DNA of 64,000 bases from Neoceratodus forsteri (Eukaryota > Chordata > Ceratodontiformes > Ceratodontidae). The notes beneath the pieces are model-generated. The model was not told the DNA's origin, ran no database searches, and saw only the letters and a list, made by a program, of their open reading frames with translations. This document shows, in pieces, positions 42,732-53,659 of the stretch. The translations under genes were made by a program, and so were the position numbers. The stretch spans positions 52,408,001-52,472,000 of the forward strand of contig JADMNL010000028.1 of the NCBI GenBank assembly GCA_016271365.2, given 5' to 3'. Within the stretch, counting starts at the first letter, position 1, and every line of letters starts with the position of its first letter.

Positions 42732-44494
42732 GTGTGCCCAATGTGTTTTCAACTGGAGGGTTTTAGGGAAGAGATCAGGGGATTAGAAGGCAGCTGGAAG
42801 AGGGAGGGGCGAGGATGGGAGGCAAGGTGGGTTATGGATCATGTGAGTAGACGAGGTCAACGCCTCAATTGGCATACCTCAGGGGCTAGTGGACAGGCAA
42901 AAACACTTATCCCAGAGGTTAGGTGGATCATATGGCTACTCTGGAGATGTGGGGGGGTCAACGTCAAATTGGCATACCTCAGGGGACTAGTGGTCAAGGC
43001 AAAAAGGATTTATCCCAGCGGTTAGGTGGATCGTATGGCTATTCTGGAGGTGTGGGGGGTCAACGTCAAATTGGCATACCTCAGAGGACTAGTGATCAAG
43101 GCAAAAAGGATTTATGCCAGAGGTTAGGTGGGTCATATGGCTACTCTGGAGGTCTAGGGTGCGGAACAGGCAACATACAGGAAGCATGCCGTAGGGAGGG
43201 GGCTGCTCAGAGGGAGCAGATGAGGGAGGGGGAGATAGGAGTGAGCAAATGGGGGCGAGCATCATGCTTACAAACCGTTTCACCATACTATACCCAGGAG
43301 ATGAAGTAGAGGAGGATGGTGGGAGGGTAGAGCAAGTGGACAGACAGGGTTTGGTCAGAAGGCAGAGGGGAGAGGGAGACAGAGGAATGAGCCTGAACCA
43401 AATGAAAGGATGGAGGAGGGAGGGACATGAGCCTAGGTTGGAGGGAAATGTGATAGATGGGGGGGCACTGAGTGAGGACAGGGTAGAAGGAGGTAGGATT
43501 GGGGACAGGCTGGTGTCCAGACTGGGGAATTCAATCAATGAGGAGGGGCGGTAGAGAGTTCTCTAAACAGGTCAGATTCGAGACATGAATCACTAGGTGA
43601 GGTGGAGAATAGCATAGGGAGAAATACAGCATTTGGGGTGCGAGGTGCAGGTCCAAAGGAGGTGGGGGAAGCAGTGGGAGGTTACTCGGGTGGGGGACTG
43701 GAGGATTATAGCTCAAAAAGGGAGACTGGGGTGGAACTGGGGGGGTGAACTCTGGCCACCCAGGAGAATGGGGGGGTGAGGAGTAAACTGGCAGTTGCAG
43801 GCAGAAGGAGTATGGTAGGGATCGCATATGAGGGTGGCCCCCCGGATGATGTGGGAGGAGGAGCAAGCAGGGGTTCATTGACAGAAGGAGGAGCCTGGAA
43901 GGTACTAAACGGGCTAATAAAGACCCTCAGGCTAATGGGAGAGGTAGGAGCAAGCAAGGGTTTGATGACAGAAGGAGGAGTCTGGAAGGATTAAGGCGGG
44001 CTAATAAGGTGGGGAGTGAAGTGAAAGTGATATTGCTGGGGGATTCCATGATCAGGGGTATCCATATGGAGGGGGATTGGTTAAATAAAAGCAGCCCTGT
44101 CAAGGCTAAATGTTTTCCAGGTTTATCCGTACACAAGGCCAAATTCCTCCTATACTCGTTAGCAGTGGATTGTGGGGGATTCCCAGGCTTCCTAGTACAT
44201 CTGAGGACAAATGACTTGGAAGGGAATAGTGAACTAGAAATACAGGCTAGGTTCTGGGAGCTGGCAAGGGTTTGTCACCCTATAGGAAGCAAAGTTTATT
44301 TTTCTGAGATTCTGCCGGTACCAAGGGCAACCGGTCAGACCAAGCTAAAACTTAGAGAGGTGAATCAGTGGCTCAGGTACTGGTGCAGGGCAGAGGGGTA
44401 TGAGCTGGTGGGTGACTGGGGGGATACTTGGGAGGATAAGGGCTATATGCCAGAGATAGGTTACATCTCAACCAGGAGGGGAGAGAGATCTTGA
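42732..44494 (+). pseudogene. LINE ORF1 relic: Gly/Tyr-rich repeats and SGNH esterase-like domain
   Basis: The reading frame is broken into five overlapping pieces. The N-terminal part has a 34-residue tandem repeat (42863-43165). The middle is Gly/Glu/Arg-rich. The C-terminal 44009-44494 frame is an SGNH-hydrolase-like domain: VILLGDSMIRGI carries the catalytic Ser block, VHLRTND corresponds to the GxND block (Gly replaced by Arg), and MPEIGYISTRRG stands where the DxxH block is expected (Asp and His not conserved). The esterase is therefore probably inactive. The domain's role in CR1 retrotransposition is unsettled. Confidence 0.7.
42863..43165 (+). repeat. Three ~101-bp tandem repeats inside ORF1
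   Basis: The segment GGCATACCTCAGGGG through GGTTAGGTGGATCATATGG and CTACTCTGGAG recurs three times. In frame it gives a 34-residue unit with IGIPQGTSGQGKKDLSQRLG followed by GSYGYSGG. Gly/Tyr/Ser-rich repeats of this kind are typical of low-complexity, self-associating proteins. Confidence 0.8.
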
Positions 44495-44576
44495 AAATAA
44501 AACTTGCTGGATTTTTAAGTGAGAGGTAGGGTTTAAACTTATAAAGGGGGGCTGTTTGAGGGTATAGATTTAGGGC

Positions 44577-47560
44577 ATGGGAAGAGTGCAGGGAGGGTTT
44601 GCATTGAAAATCCAAGGAGAACTGGACAGAAAAGGGACTGTGCAGAGCTGGGGGACTGGAGAAGGGGAGAGGTTGGGGTGGAGGACAGTCCTGATCAATG
44701 CCAGGAGTATGAGCAATAAAATGCCTGAGCTTCAGGTTATGCTGGCTGAGGGAACAGCAGATGTGGCAGCAATACTGAGACATGGGCCATCCAGAGAAAT
44801 GACTGGGATCTAAATTTGGAGGGTTACAGGATTTTCAGAAAGGACAGGGGAGTGGGAAGTGGGGGAGGGGTTGCGCTGATAGTCAGAAATGATATACTGG
44901 CTAGTGGAGTGGAGGAGGCTGGAAGGGGTGAGGAGGTGATATGGGTAACCCTGAAATTGAGGGGAGAAAAAAAATTGATAATAGGGGTGGTATACAGGCC
45001 ACCCGCAATGGAGTAGACTCTGGAGGATAAACTGGTTGGGGAAATCAAGGGTCATTGTGACCTTGATAAGGGTAGGGTGGTGGTCATGAGTGACCTTAAG
45101 ATGCCGGGGCGGATTGGGACACCATGACATCCTCTGTAACCAGGGAACAGCGACTGATGGATGTCTTTCGGGATGCCTTCCTGGTGCAACAGGTGGGGGA
45201 ACCTACAAGAGAGGGGCGGATATCCGACGTTGTCCTAGTGGAAAGTGACCAGATAAGGGGCCTGGAGGTGTGCAGTCCACTGGCGGGTGGGGATCACGCC
45301 ACGGTCTGGTTTCTGCTGTATCTGGGGGGGTGAGGAAAACCGCACTAATACAGTAGTGGTAGATTTCAAGGGAGTGGATTTTGTAGGTATGGGTAGGATT
45401 CTAAGAGAGAGGTTGGAAAACATTAGGCCGGACATGGATGCTGGACGGTTATGGGAGACCATTAAAAAAGGGGTGCAGGAGGCTACTAGGTTCTGTACAA
45501 AATGTAGGCGTAAGAATGGCAGAACCAGCAAACCATGTTGGTGGACTAGGTAGGTGCAGGAGGTGGTGAGGGATAAAAAGGCTGCCTATGCACATTTTAA
45601 ATGATCAAGGGGGGATAAGGAGCAAGGTGAGTATGAGCTTTTGACCAGGAGGGTCACCAGAGTGGTGAGGGGTGCCAAGGCAGGGATGGAGCAATGCCTG
45701 GCTAGGGATATCCGGTGGGGGGGAGATTCTATAGATACATAAGAGAGAAGAGAAAAGAGAGGACACAGATCAACAGGATTAAGATTGTGGGGGGATGGGC
45801 TCAGGAAGCTGGGGATCAGTCAGAAGTGATAAAAGAGTACTTTGCCTCAGTCTTTGCAGATGGGGAAAGGGGATCCCTACAGATTGATGGGAGGGAAGAG
45901 GAGCCAGCAAAGTCGAGTGGTCAGTCTGAGACCAGAGGATGGAGAGTGGCTAGGGTGCAGGCAGGGACTGACCCAGAAGGGGTTGGGAGGTTGAATGAGG
46001 GGTAGAAATCACAGTGAAAAGGGTGATGGGGGCCCTTTGGAATCTAAAAACTGACAAGGCACCGGGGCCGGGTGGGCTACACTCGAGGGTTATGAAGGAA
46101 CTGGAGGATTAACTGGCAGCTCCACTGGCTGCACTCTTTAACGTCTCTTTGCAGACAGGATGGGTGCCTCAGGAATGGAGGGTGGTGTATATAGTGCCTA
46201 TCCATAAAGGGGGGGTCTAGGGAGGAGATGGGGAATTATAGGCCTGTCAGCCTAACGTCTGTGGTGAGCAAAATAATGGAGGGCTTTATCAAGGAGAGAC
46301 TTGGGAGGCAACTGGAAGGGTTAGAACACCAGGATGATAAACAGTATGGCTTTGTTCCGAGGAGATAGTGTCAGTCCAACCTTGTAGAGTTTTATGACTG
46401 GGTGACTAGGGCTTTGGATAGACATAGGCCGGTGGATGTCCGGTACCTGGATTTTAGCAAGGCGTTTGATTCTGTACCCCATAAAGGGCTGATAGCAAAG
46501 CTGGAGGAGATGGGAGTGGGAGGACAGGAGCTGAAGTGGGTTGAAAATTGGCTTTGGGGGATAATTCAGATGGCAACGGTTTGTGGGATAGTCTCCTCCA
46601 CTAAGAAGGTATTCAGTGGGGTCCCTCAAGGTTCAGTGTTGGGACCACTCCTGATAAATGCCTAAGTCTCAGAGATAGGGAGGGGGGTTTGGAGTAGGCT
46701 AAGTCTCTTTGCAGATGATTCCAAATTGGGAGCACTGGTGGACTGGGAAGAAGCAAGAGAGGTAGTCCAAGGGGATCTGGATACCCTGGAGGGGTGGTCG
46801 GGGAGGTGGGGATCGAAATTTAATGCCAGGAAATGTAAGGTACGGCATTTGGGGGGCAGAAATCCGGATCAAGTTTACACCGGGGGGAGGTCACACTGCA
46901 AGCCACAATGGGTGAGCGAGATTTAAGGATGGTGGTAGACGTCAAAATGAATAAATCTGAAAATAGTAGAAGAGCTGCAGCCAAAGCAAACAGGATACTG
47001 GGCTGCAAAGCCAGGGGAATTATGTTCAGGAAGGAGTAGGTGATCCTCCCTCTGTACAATGCTTTGGTCGGGCCGCAACTTGAGTACTGTGTTCAGTTCT
47101 GGAGACCTCATCTGAAGAAGGACATAGCACTGTTGGAGAGAGTTCAGAAGAGGGTGACCAGGATGACTCAGGGAATGGAGGGGAGGACCTATAAGGAGAG
47201 AATGAAGGAGCTTGGAATGTAACCATTGGAGGAGAGGAGGGCCAGGGGAGACATTATAGGAGTCTTCAAGTATGTAAAGGGAATAACTAAGAGTGGAAAC
47301 AAGGAGCTGTTTATGTTAAAAAGGGGGGGAACAATGAGGAGGCATGAGTGGAAACTTGAGGGGGGAAATTACAAGGGGGGAATGTAGGAGGCATTATTTC
47401 ACAGAGAGGGTGGTAGAGCCGTGGCCTGCACTGCCCAAGAGGCTGGTGGAGGAAGGCACAGTGGACGGCTTCAAGAAGGGGTGGGACATGAACAAGGGGA
47501 TTCTAAATCCAATGAAGACCCTTTTAGGGGCTGGTGGGGGAGGAATAGCGAGCACCCACT
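44577..47560 (+). pseudogene. CR1-type ORF2 relic (endonuclease, RT)
   Basis: Endonuclease blocks: LINARSMSNKMPELQVML (44691), YRIFRKDRGVGSGGGVALIV (44822) and KKLIIGVVYRPP (44970). The linker is followed by a KTDKAPGPGGLHSRVMKEL-like block near 46050 (shown in part), YLDFSKAFDSVPHKGL (46444), [11 protein letters not shown] (46618) and the catalytic SLFADDSK (46704), which is intact. The C-terminal block [20 protein letters not shown] lies at 47067, and EERRARGD-like wording near 47235. Frames change several times and stops occur at 46673 and 47221, so it is inactive despite the intact FADD box. Confidence 0.8.
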
Positions 47561-47626
47561 AGGTGGCTGGCTACCGAGCAGACATGACAGACCATTAGGC
47601 CTATTCTGATGGCTTTTTAGTAAGTT

Positions 47627-48780
47627 AGTTTCCACGCACACATGTAACTTTATGAATCGGTAATATTTTCACTCCAGATTTTCAACACTGGCATTTTTTA
47701 CACCTCCTTATGAACAATACAGCTGTTATTTTTCACATCCTGGCCAAAATGTGTTTTTGCACTTCCGGCACTGAATAGAGCGGTCACTGTGGGAAATCAG
47801 TGTTCAGGACAGATGAAGAAAATCACAAAGACACTGTTCACGAGTGGAGGTCCCAAAATGCCTATGTTGAAAACATACAAAAGTCCATAAAATGACTATT
47901 TTATGAGCATGCATTGCACAGTTTCCACGCACACTCATGAAGTAGAGGATTTGTAATATTTTCACTCAAGAGTTTCAACATTGTCAGTTTTGCAACCTCC
48001 TCATGAACAGTACAGTTGCCATTGTTCACATCCTGCCCGAAATGTATTTTTGCACATCTGGTGCACAATGGTGTGGGAAATCAGCGTTCAGGATACAGTA
48101 AGAAAATCATTGTGACAGTGTTCATGAGCAGAGGTCACAAAATGCCTATGTTGAAATTTGGGTGAAACTATTCCACTAAATCACTGTTACAAGCGTGCGT
48201 TGTGCAGTTTCTACATATGCTCATACATTCGAGCATTTTTAATATTTTCACTCCAGATGTTCAGCACTGCCTTCTCTTCCCACCTCCCTATGAATGGTAC
48301 AGCTATAATTTTTCACATCCTGCCTGAACTGTCTTTTCACACATCTGGTGCAGAATGGCACGATCGCTGTGAGAAATCAAAGTTCGGGACAGATTAACAA
48401 AATCACATTGCCACTATTCATGAGCAGAGGTACCAAATGTTTTCATTAGATGGGGTTCACAAAAGGCCATGTTGAAAATTTGTAATGCAAATACCAACAA
48501 CCGCCTGGGGCATTAGGGTTTCTAATCATAACACCCCCCCAACCCATGGTGGGGCTCCAGTGCCCTTGTCTTCTCTAAACTGCAGACACATTGTCACTCT
48601 TCAAAGCCAGATCGCGAATTGAGGAAACAAGTATGCACTTCACTGTACTTCAACAGGAATGTGAACTTGGTGGCATAACTTATTCTTTCTGCCAGGAACT
48701 GAAGTCCTGCCAATTGGTGCATACCAACATCAATTCCAAACGACGAACTTTGGCATTGACAAATGCTTGCTTTATATATA
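47627..48780 (+). repeat. Satellite-bearing repeat, copy B, right part
   Basis: Continues at TTTCCACGCACAC with diverged ~299-bp units (landmark ATTTTCACTCCAGA at about 47665, 47958 and 48245). It ends with a second copy of the head motif CACTCTTCAAAGCC...GAGGAAA (48596-48629) and GGCATTGACAAATGCTTG (48753-48770), the same end as copy A. Confidence 0.7.
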
Positions 48781-48819
48781 TATTATGGTAGCATGGTAGT
48801 GCTACCTAAGTTTCGGTTG

Positions 48820-50100
48820 AGGAGCCACTTACATGTTAAACCTAAAATTCTGCACTTTAATAACTTTGCAACTGTTTGATGGATTTGCCTGAAATTTGGA
48901 ATACATGATCAAGACCCATACGCCTTGGGATCTGCCAAGTTTTGTACCGGTCGGATATATGGCTGCGGAGTTATTAAGCTTGATCTGCATGTTTTATGCT
49001 TTTTTGGAATTCTAGTTGTACAGTTTGGCTGACCGGTCCGAAATCTTCAGGGAACGTGCGGCTGGGGTCCCTGATGTGACTTTTGAAGATTTCGTGAAAA
49101 AATATTAAACGGTTCATAAGTTATTCAAAAAACAAATTCCCATTATAAGTCAATGGGAAAAGTTAAAAGGTTCGACAGTGTTGCAAATGCAGTTTTTACT
49201 TTTGCAAATGGCCCTTTTACTGCTGGAAATCCACCATTTTGTTTTCAGTTGGTCATCAGAAAAATACTTGGCATTTAAAAGTGGGACCCTTTAGCAACCT
49301 AATTCTTTTTGTATTCACCTAGTCGGACACTGAGGATGCTAGCCATGTCTTTATTTTGGGGTAAAACACCCCAGAATTATGTTTTTCACATTTCTGGAAA
49401 AAGTACTTTCGCAAAGTACTTTTGCACTTGCAACACTGTCGAATGAATTTGCGAAAGCTTTCATAAATTGCGACAGTACTTTTCTAGGCTGTGGGAAAAT
49501 GACAGCAATTCTTCAGCACCCCACTGCAAAAGAAAGGTTTGGTGTTTTGGGCTGAAATTTGGAAGGAACACAGCCGACATCTCACAGATGTGCCTTTCAG
49601 TGTTTCGTTGAAAAAATATTACACGGCAGCAAAGTTCTGGCACTCCAAATTTGACACTTTTTCCCATAGGATAACATCACAGTGTCCGACGCATTGCAGC
49701 AATCCTTTGGCGCCCTGCTGCAAAATAACGGTTTGGTCTTTTGGGCTGCAACTTGGAGAGAAGACAGTTAACATCCCACAGATGTGCCTTTCAGTGGTTT
49801 GGTGAAAAAAATATTACAGGGAGGCAAAGTTATGGCACTCTGAACATCTCTTTTTTTCCCATAGGATAACATTACGGCATTTGCAGCACTTTTAGGGCCC
49901 GTATCTCGGAAACGGTGCAAGATACAGACTTTTCATCTGAAAAATACTTAGCCCCCTGATGGGGCTAAGTACAAAACTTGCCAGGAAGGTGATAATTCAT
50001 ATGACTTTTAAATTGTTTTCTATGTCATACGGTTCCTGAGATATAGGCAATTTACTATTCCAAGTTCTCATTTTCTGTTACGAGACTCATTATTTTGCAT
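48820..50100 (+). repeat. Diverged tandem satellite, ~187-bp unit
   Basis: The motif set GGGCTGAAATTTGGA, CACAGATGTGCCTTTCAGTG, GAAAAAATATTACA...GGCA and CCCATAGGATAACAT recurs at about 49550-49690 and 49740-49880, with weaker versions upstream from 48880. Adjacent units are about 187 bp apart. No coding sense. Confidence 0.7.
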
Positions 50101-50306
50101 ACATTCTTTGTACTCACTGTCTTTCAATATGCACTTTGGGGAAAACTATTGTGTGTGCTTCCATAACTTCTTATACTTAATGCTTCTGCTTCTGGTTCTG
50201 TACCTGTTTCACTTACTTTTCCTGTCTACCCCACATTCTGTGTTACCCTTTGCATTTTCATTTGCGCTTCTGTTTCTGTAATTTTAACCATTTGTTTCTA
50301 CACTAC

Positions 50307-50555
50307 TGTTTATCTTTGTGTTTCGCTTTGTCGCACTATGCGCATTACCATTTCTGTTTGTGGGCACTGTGATACTATGTGACAAGAACACTGGTCCCGT
50401 TGCTGTATTACATTTACTATTTCTCAGAACTGTTTATCTTTCTGTTTCGCTTTGTGTCACCATGTGCATTACCATTTGCATTTGTGAGCACTGTGTTACT
50501 CTGTGTGAAGGCATCACGTAGCGGGAGCGCGGGGGCCGCTGACGCATTACATTCA
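50307..50555 (+). repeat. Tandem duplication, 124-bp period
   Basis: TGTTTATCTTT...TTTCGCTTTGTC at 50307 recurs at 50431 with the following CATTACCATTT and GAGCACTGTG segments. Two copies. Confidence 0.75.
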
Positions 50556-50589
50556 CTATTTGTCATTATCATTCTCAAAATGAAGGGAA

Positions 50590-50955
50590 ATTAGAGCCAA
50601 AAATCTCAGTTTAATGCATCAGTTAGGGTTGTTCCACAGTGACAAAAGTGAGGAAATTTGCTGTTAGGGTTGAAAAAATTCCTTGGACCCCCCAGCCCAC
50701 CCCTCAACCAGAACTGGAGTGCGCATTGGGGTCTTCAGTACTAACTCTCACCCCACTCTCCTATACCTCTGCTTCTTTACCAATGTTATGGGGTGAGAGT
50801 TAGGGCCGATGACCCTAATGTGCACCCCATTGCTGGTTGGAGGGTGGGCTGGGGGGTCCAAGGTGTTTTTTTCAACCCTAACACCGAATTTTCTCACTTT
50901 TGTTGCTGTGGAACAACCCTAACTGATGCATTAAACAGAGTTTTTTGCCTCTAAT
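50590..50955. mobile_element. 366-bp foldback element
   Basis: Starts ATTAGAGCCAAAAATCTC and ends, inverted, ATTAGAGGCAAAAAACTC. Matching arms of about 160 bp include AATGCATCAGTTAGGGTTG, TTGTTCCACAG, CTTGGACCCCCCAGCCCACC and CTAACTCTCACCCC, around a ~40-base centre near 50775. Arms are roughly 85-90% alike by eye, so this is younger than the 31.6-kb foldback. No coding capacity; a MITE-like hairpin. The target duplication is unclear because the right flank is a TA/CA microsatellite. Confidence 0.8.
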
Positions 50956-50981
50956 ATATATATACACACACACACACACAC
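50953..50981 (+). repeat. (TA)n(CA)n microsatellite
   Basis: Simple dinucleotide run directly after the foldback. Confidence 0.95.
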
Positions 50982-51299
50982 AGATACAGTCCCTTAACTC
51001 CAAAAAATGACAAGAGTTATGGCTTATTAAAGTTGCAATATTATCCTAAGGAAATTTTCATTTTTGAATTTATGATTTGCTATGGGAATTCGGCCAATCC
51101 TGGAAAGCAATTTATCTACTTCATTCCAATTTTCTGTTGTATGGGATAATTAAAAATATATATATAGATATATCTTTTCATTACAAAACAACGTTTATTG
51201 GGGTTAGGGGTTCCAACCCTAATGCCCCCACCTCTACCCTGCAGACATCAACAGACATCAGGGATGTGTCTTGGGCCTAATGCTCACCCCACTCCTTAA

Positions 51300-53650
51300 G
51301 TAAACTGAGAGAGAAACAGAGAAGTGGATGGCAGATAAGGACCGCAAGGCCCATCCAGTCTGCCCATTTCTTTTTCTGCCTTATGAAAGTGCCATCGGCC
51401 TTTGCTCTGTCAATGGCCTCTCTATTCATACTCATCTGTATTGCTCCTTTATGCCTATCCCATGCCTGTTTGAAGCCCTGCACTGTGTTCCTATCCGCCA
51501 CTTCCTGAGGTAGGCCGTTCCATGCATCCACCACTCTTTCTGTGAAAAAGTACTTCCTCACATTACCCCTTAATCGGCCTCCCTCTAATCTCATGCTCTG
51601 TCCAGACTCTTTCACCTTGTTAATGCCCTTAAGGCATTTGAATGTTTGAATCTATCACCTCTCTCCTCCTTTGCTCTAGGGTATGCATATTGAGCTCGTT
51701 AATCTGTCCTCCTATGTTTTCTGATGCAGTCCCTGCACCATTTTGCTGTCCTTCTAGAATGCATCAATTTGGTTAATGTCCTGTGACAATGTAGCCTCCA
51801 GTACTGCATGTAGTACTCCACATGGGGCCTAAACAGTGTCTTGTAAAGAGGGATTATTACCTCTCTCTCTTCTGACTTGTGATAACCCTACTAATACACC
51901 CCAACATCCCTCTTGCCTTACCCACTGCTTTAGTGGTCTGCTTGGATGATTTCAGGTCATCAGTGATGATGATACCCAAGTCTCTTTCTTTCTTTGCGAC
52001 TGCCAGCAACTCCCCTTCCAGCCTATAGGTAGCGTCAGGGTTTCTCTTCCCTATGTGCATGATCTTGCACTTCTTTGCGTTAATCCAGTTGCCACTCTTC
52101 CGACCATTTTGCTAGTTTATCCAGATCTCTTCTCATTCTGCCCACCCCATCTGGATCATCTACTCTGCTGCAGATTTTGGTGACATCTGCAAACAGACAA
52201 ACCTTATCCTCCAGTCCATCTGCAATGTCACGGATGAAAATATTGAAAAGGACTGGCCCCAAGACTGATCCCTGAGGTACCCCACTTGTGACTTGCATCT
52301 CTTCTGACTATATACTGTTTACCACCACTCTCTGTTTTCTGCCCGTCAACCAGTTTGCCACCCAGTTGACCAACTTCTGACCCACCCCGAGCCTACCCAG
52401 CTTATTAATCAATCTTCTACATGGAACAGTATTGAAACTTTTGCTGAAGTCAAGCGAGGCGACATCAACTGCTCCCCCTTTGTCCACCCCTCTGGTTACC
52501 CAGTCAAAGAAATCTATGAGATTAGTTTGATAGGACCTCTCTTTTGAAAACCCATGCTGTCTTGGATCCTGTGCTTCTATGGATTCCAAGTGTTATACTA
52601 TCCTTTCCTTAAAGAGTGCCTCCATAATCTTGTCCACTACTGAGGTAAGACTGTTCCCTGCCTCCTCCCTGCTACCATTCTTGTGGTGCAGGATCACATG
52701 AGCCCTTCTCCAGTCTTCTGGGACCTCTCCTGTGCACAGAGATACACTAAACAGTTCTGATAATGGCTGTGCTAGTTCCACCCTTAGCTCCTTTAGTAGC
52801 CTGGGATGTATGCCATCAGATCCCAATGCCTTGTCCACCCTGAGCTTATTGAGCTGTTGTAGGACCCTTTCCTTTGTGAAGGGACTAGTGCATGCCTCCC
52901 TCCCCCTGTGTCCATGGTGCTGAGCTGTAGGCCCTGCCCTACCTTCTCTTTAGTAAATACTGAGCAGAAGTATCTATTTAAGATAGCTGCTTTTACATGG
53001 TCGTCCTCCTCACATGTCCTTGTATCCCCTTTGATCTTAGCAATACCCCCTCTGGACTTTCTCATTTCTCTAATGTATCTATTGAAAGTTTTGTCACCTT
53101 CTTTTACTGTTTGTGCTAGTGTTTCCTCAGTTTGGGTCTTTGCCTGCCTTACTGCCTTACCTGCTTCCCTTAGAGAAGTTTGGTATGTCTCCCTATCTTC
53201 ATCCCGCTGTGTTCCCTTATATTTCCTGAAGGCCAGCCTTTTGGCTCTGACCTTTTCTGTTACTGTTTTTGAGAACCAAAGCGGTTTTCTTCTTCTTTTG
53301 CACTTCATTTTCTCTCTAACACAATTGGATGTTGCTTCAAGTATTGTATCTTTAATGCTTGCCCACTTTGCCTGTACCCGTCACCTGTATTTCTTTTGCC
53401 GGGCTAGCTTAACTCTGTTGGCCATCTCATCAAAGTCAGCTCCTCTGAAGTCTCATATTTTTGCCTTGAATGGGATGATTTAGTTCTAGTGGCCAAATTG
53501 AACCATACCATGTGATGGTCACTGACCCCAGGTGACCTTCTACCTGGAGATCTGTGATCCCATCCCTGTTAGTCAGTACTAGATCTAGGATAGCCCTGTC
53601 TCTTGTGCATTGTTGCACCAGTTGTTTGAGGCCCTCCCCCGCAGGGAATC
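51300..53650 (-). mobile_element. CR1-like LINE, copy 4
   Basis: On the minus strand, from 53650 downward: late endonuclease QQCTRDRAILDLVLTNRDG (53615), the linker KPLWFSKTVTEKVRAKRLAF (53285), DKALGSDGIHPRLLKELRVE (52835), LDFSKSFNTVPCRRLINKL (52450), [17 protein letters not shown] (52285) and CLFADVTKICS (52210). It continues to the CR1 3' end at about 51310 (GCAGATAAGGACCGCAAGG on the plus strand). The catalytic box reads Phe-Ala-Asp-Val. Frames are long (up to 171 codons) but broken. It closely resembles copies 2 and 3, indicating one family. Confidence 0.85.
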
Positions 53651-53659
53651 CACCATGTG

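Larger units (their letters stand above)
41629..47626 (+). mobile_element. Full-length CR1-type LINE with tandem 5' monomers and esterase-type ORF1
   Basis: A 6.0-kb plus-strand non-LTR element inserted in the satellite-bearing repeat. AGTTT at 41624-41628 and 47627-47631 may be the target duplication, and the repeat reads continuously when the element is removed. Order: tandem 5' monomers, ORF1 relic with an esterase-like domain, ORF2 relic with endonuclease and reverse transcriptase, and a 3' end ATGGCTTTTTAGTAAGTTAG. An ORF1 esterase domain is known in some CR1-like elements of fish and other animals. It is the only LINE here that appears complete from 5' end to 3' end without interruption. 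Confidence 0.8.
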
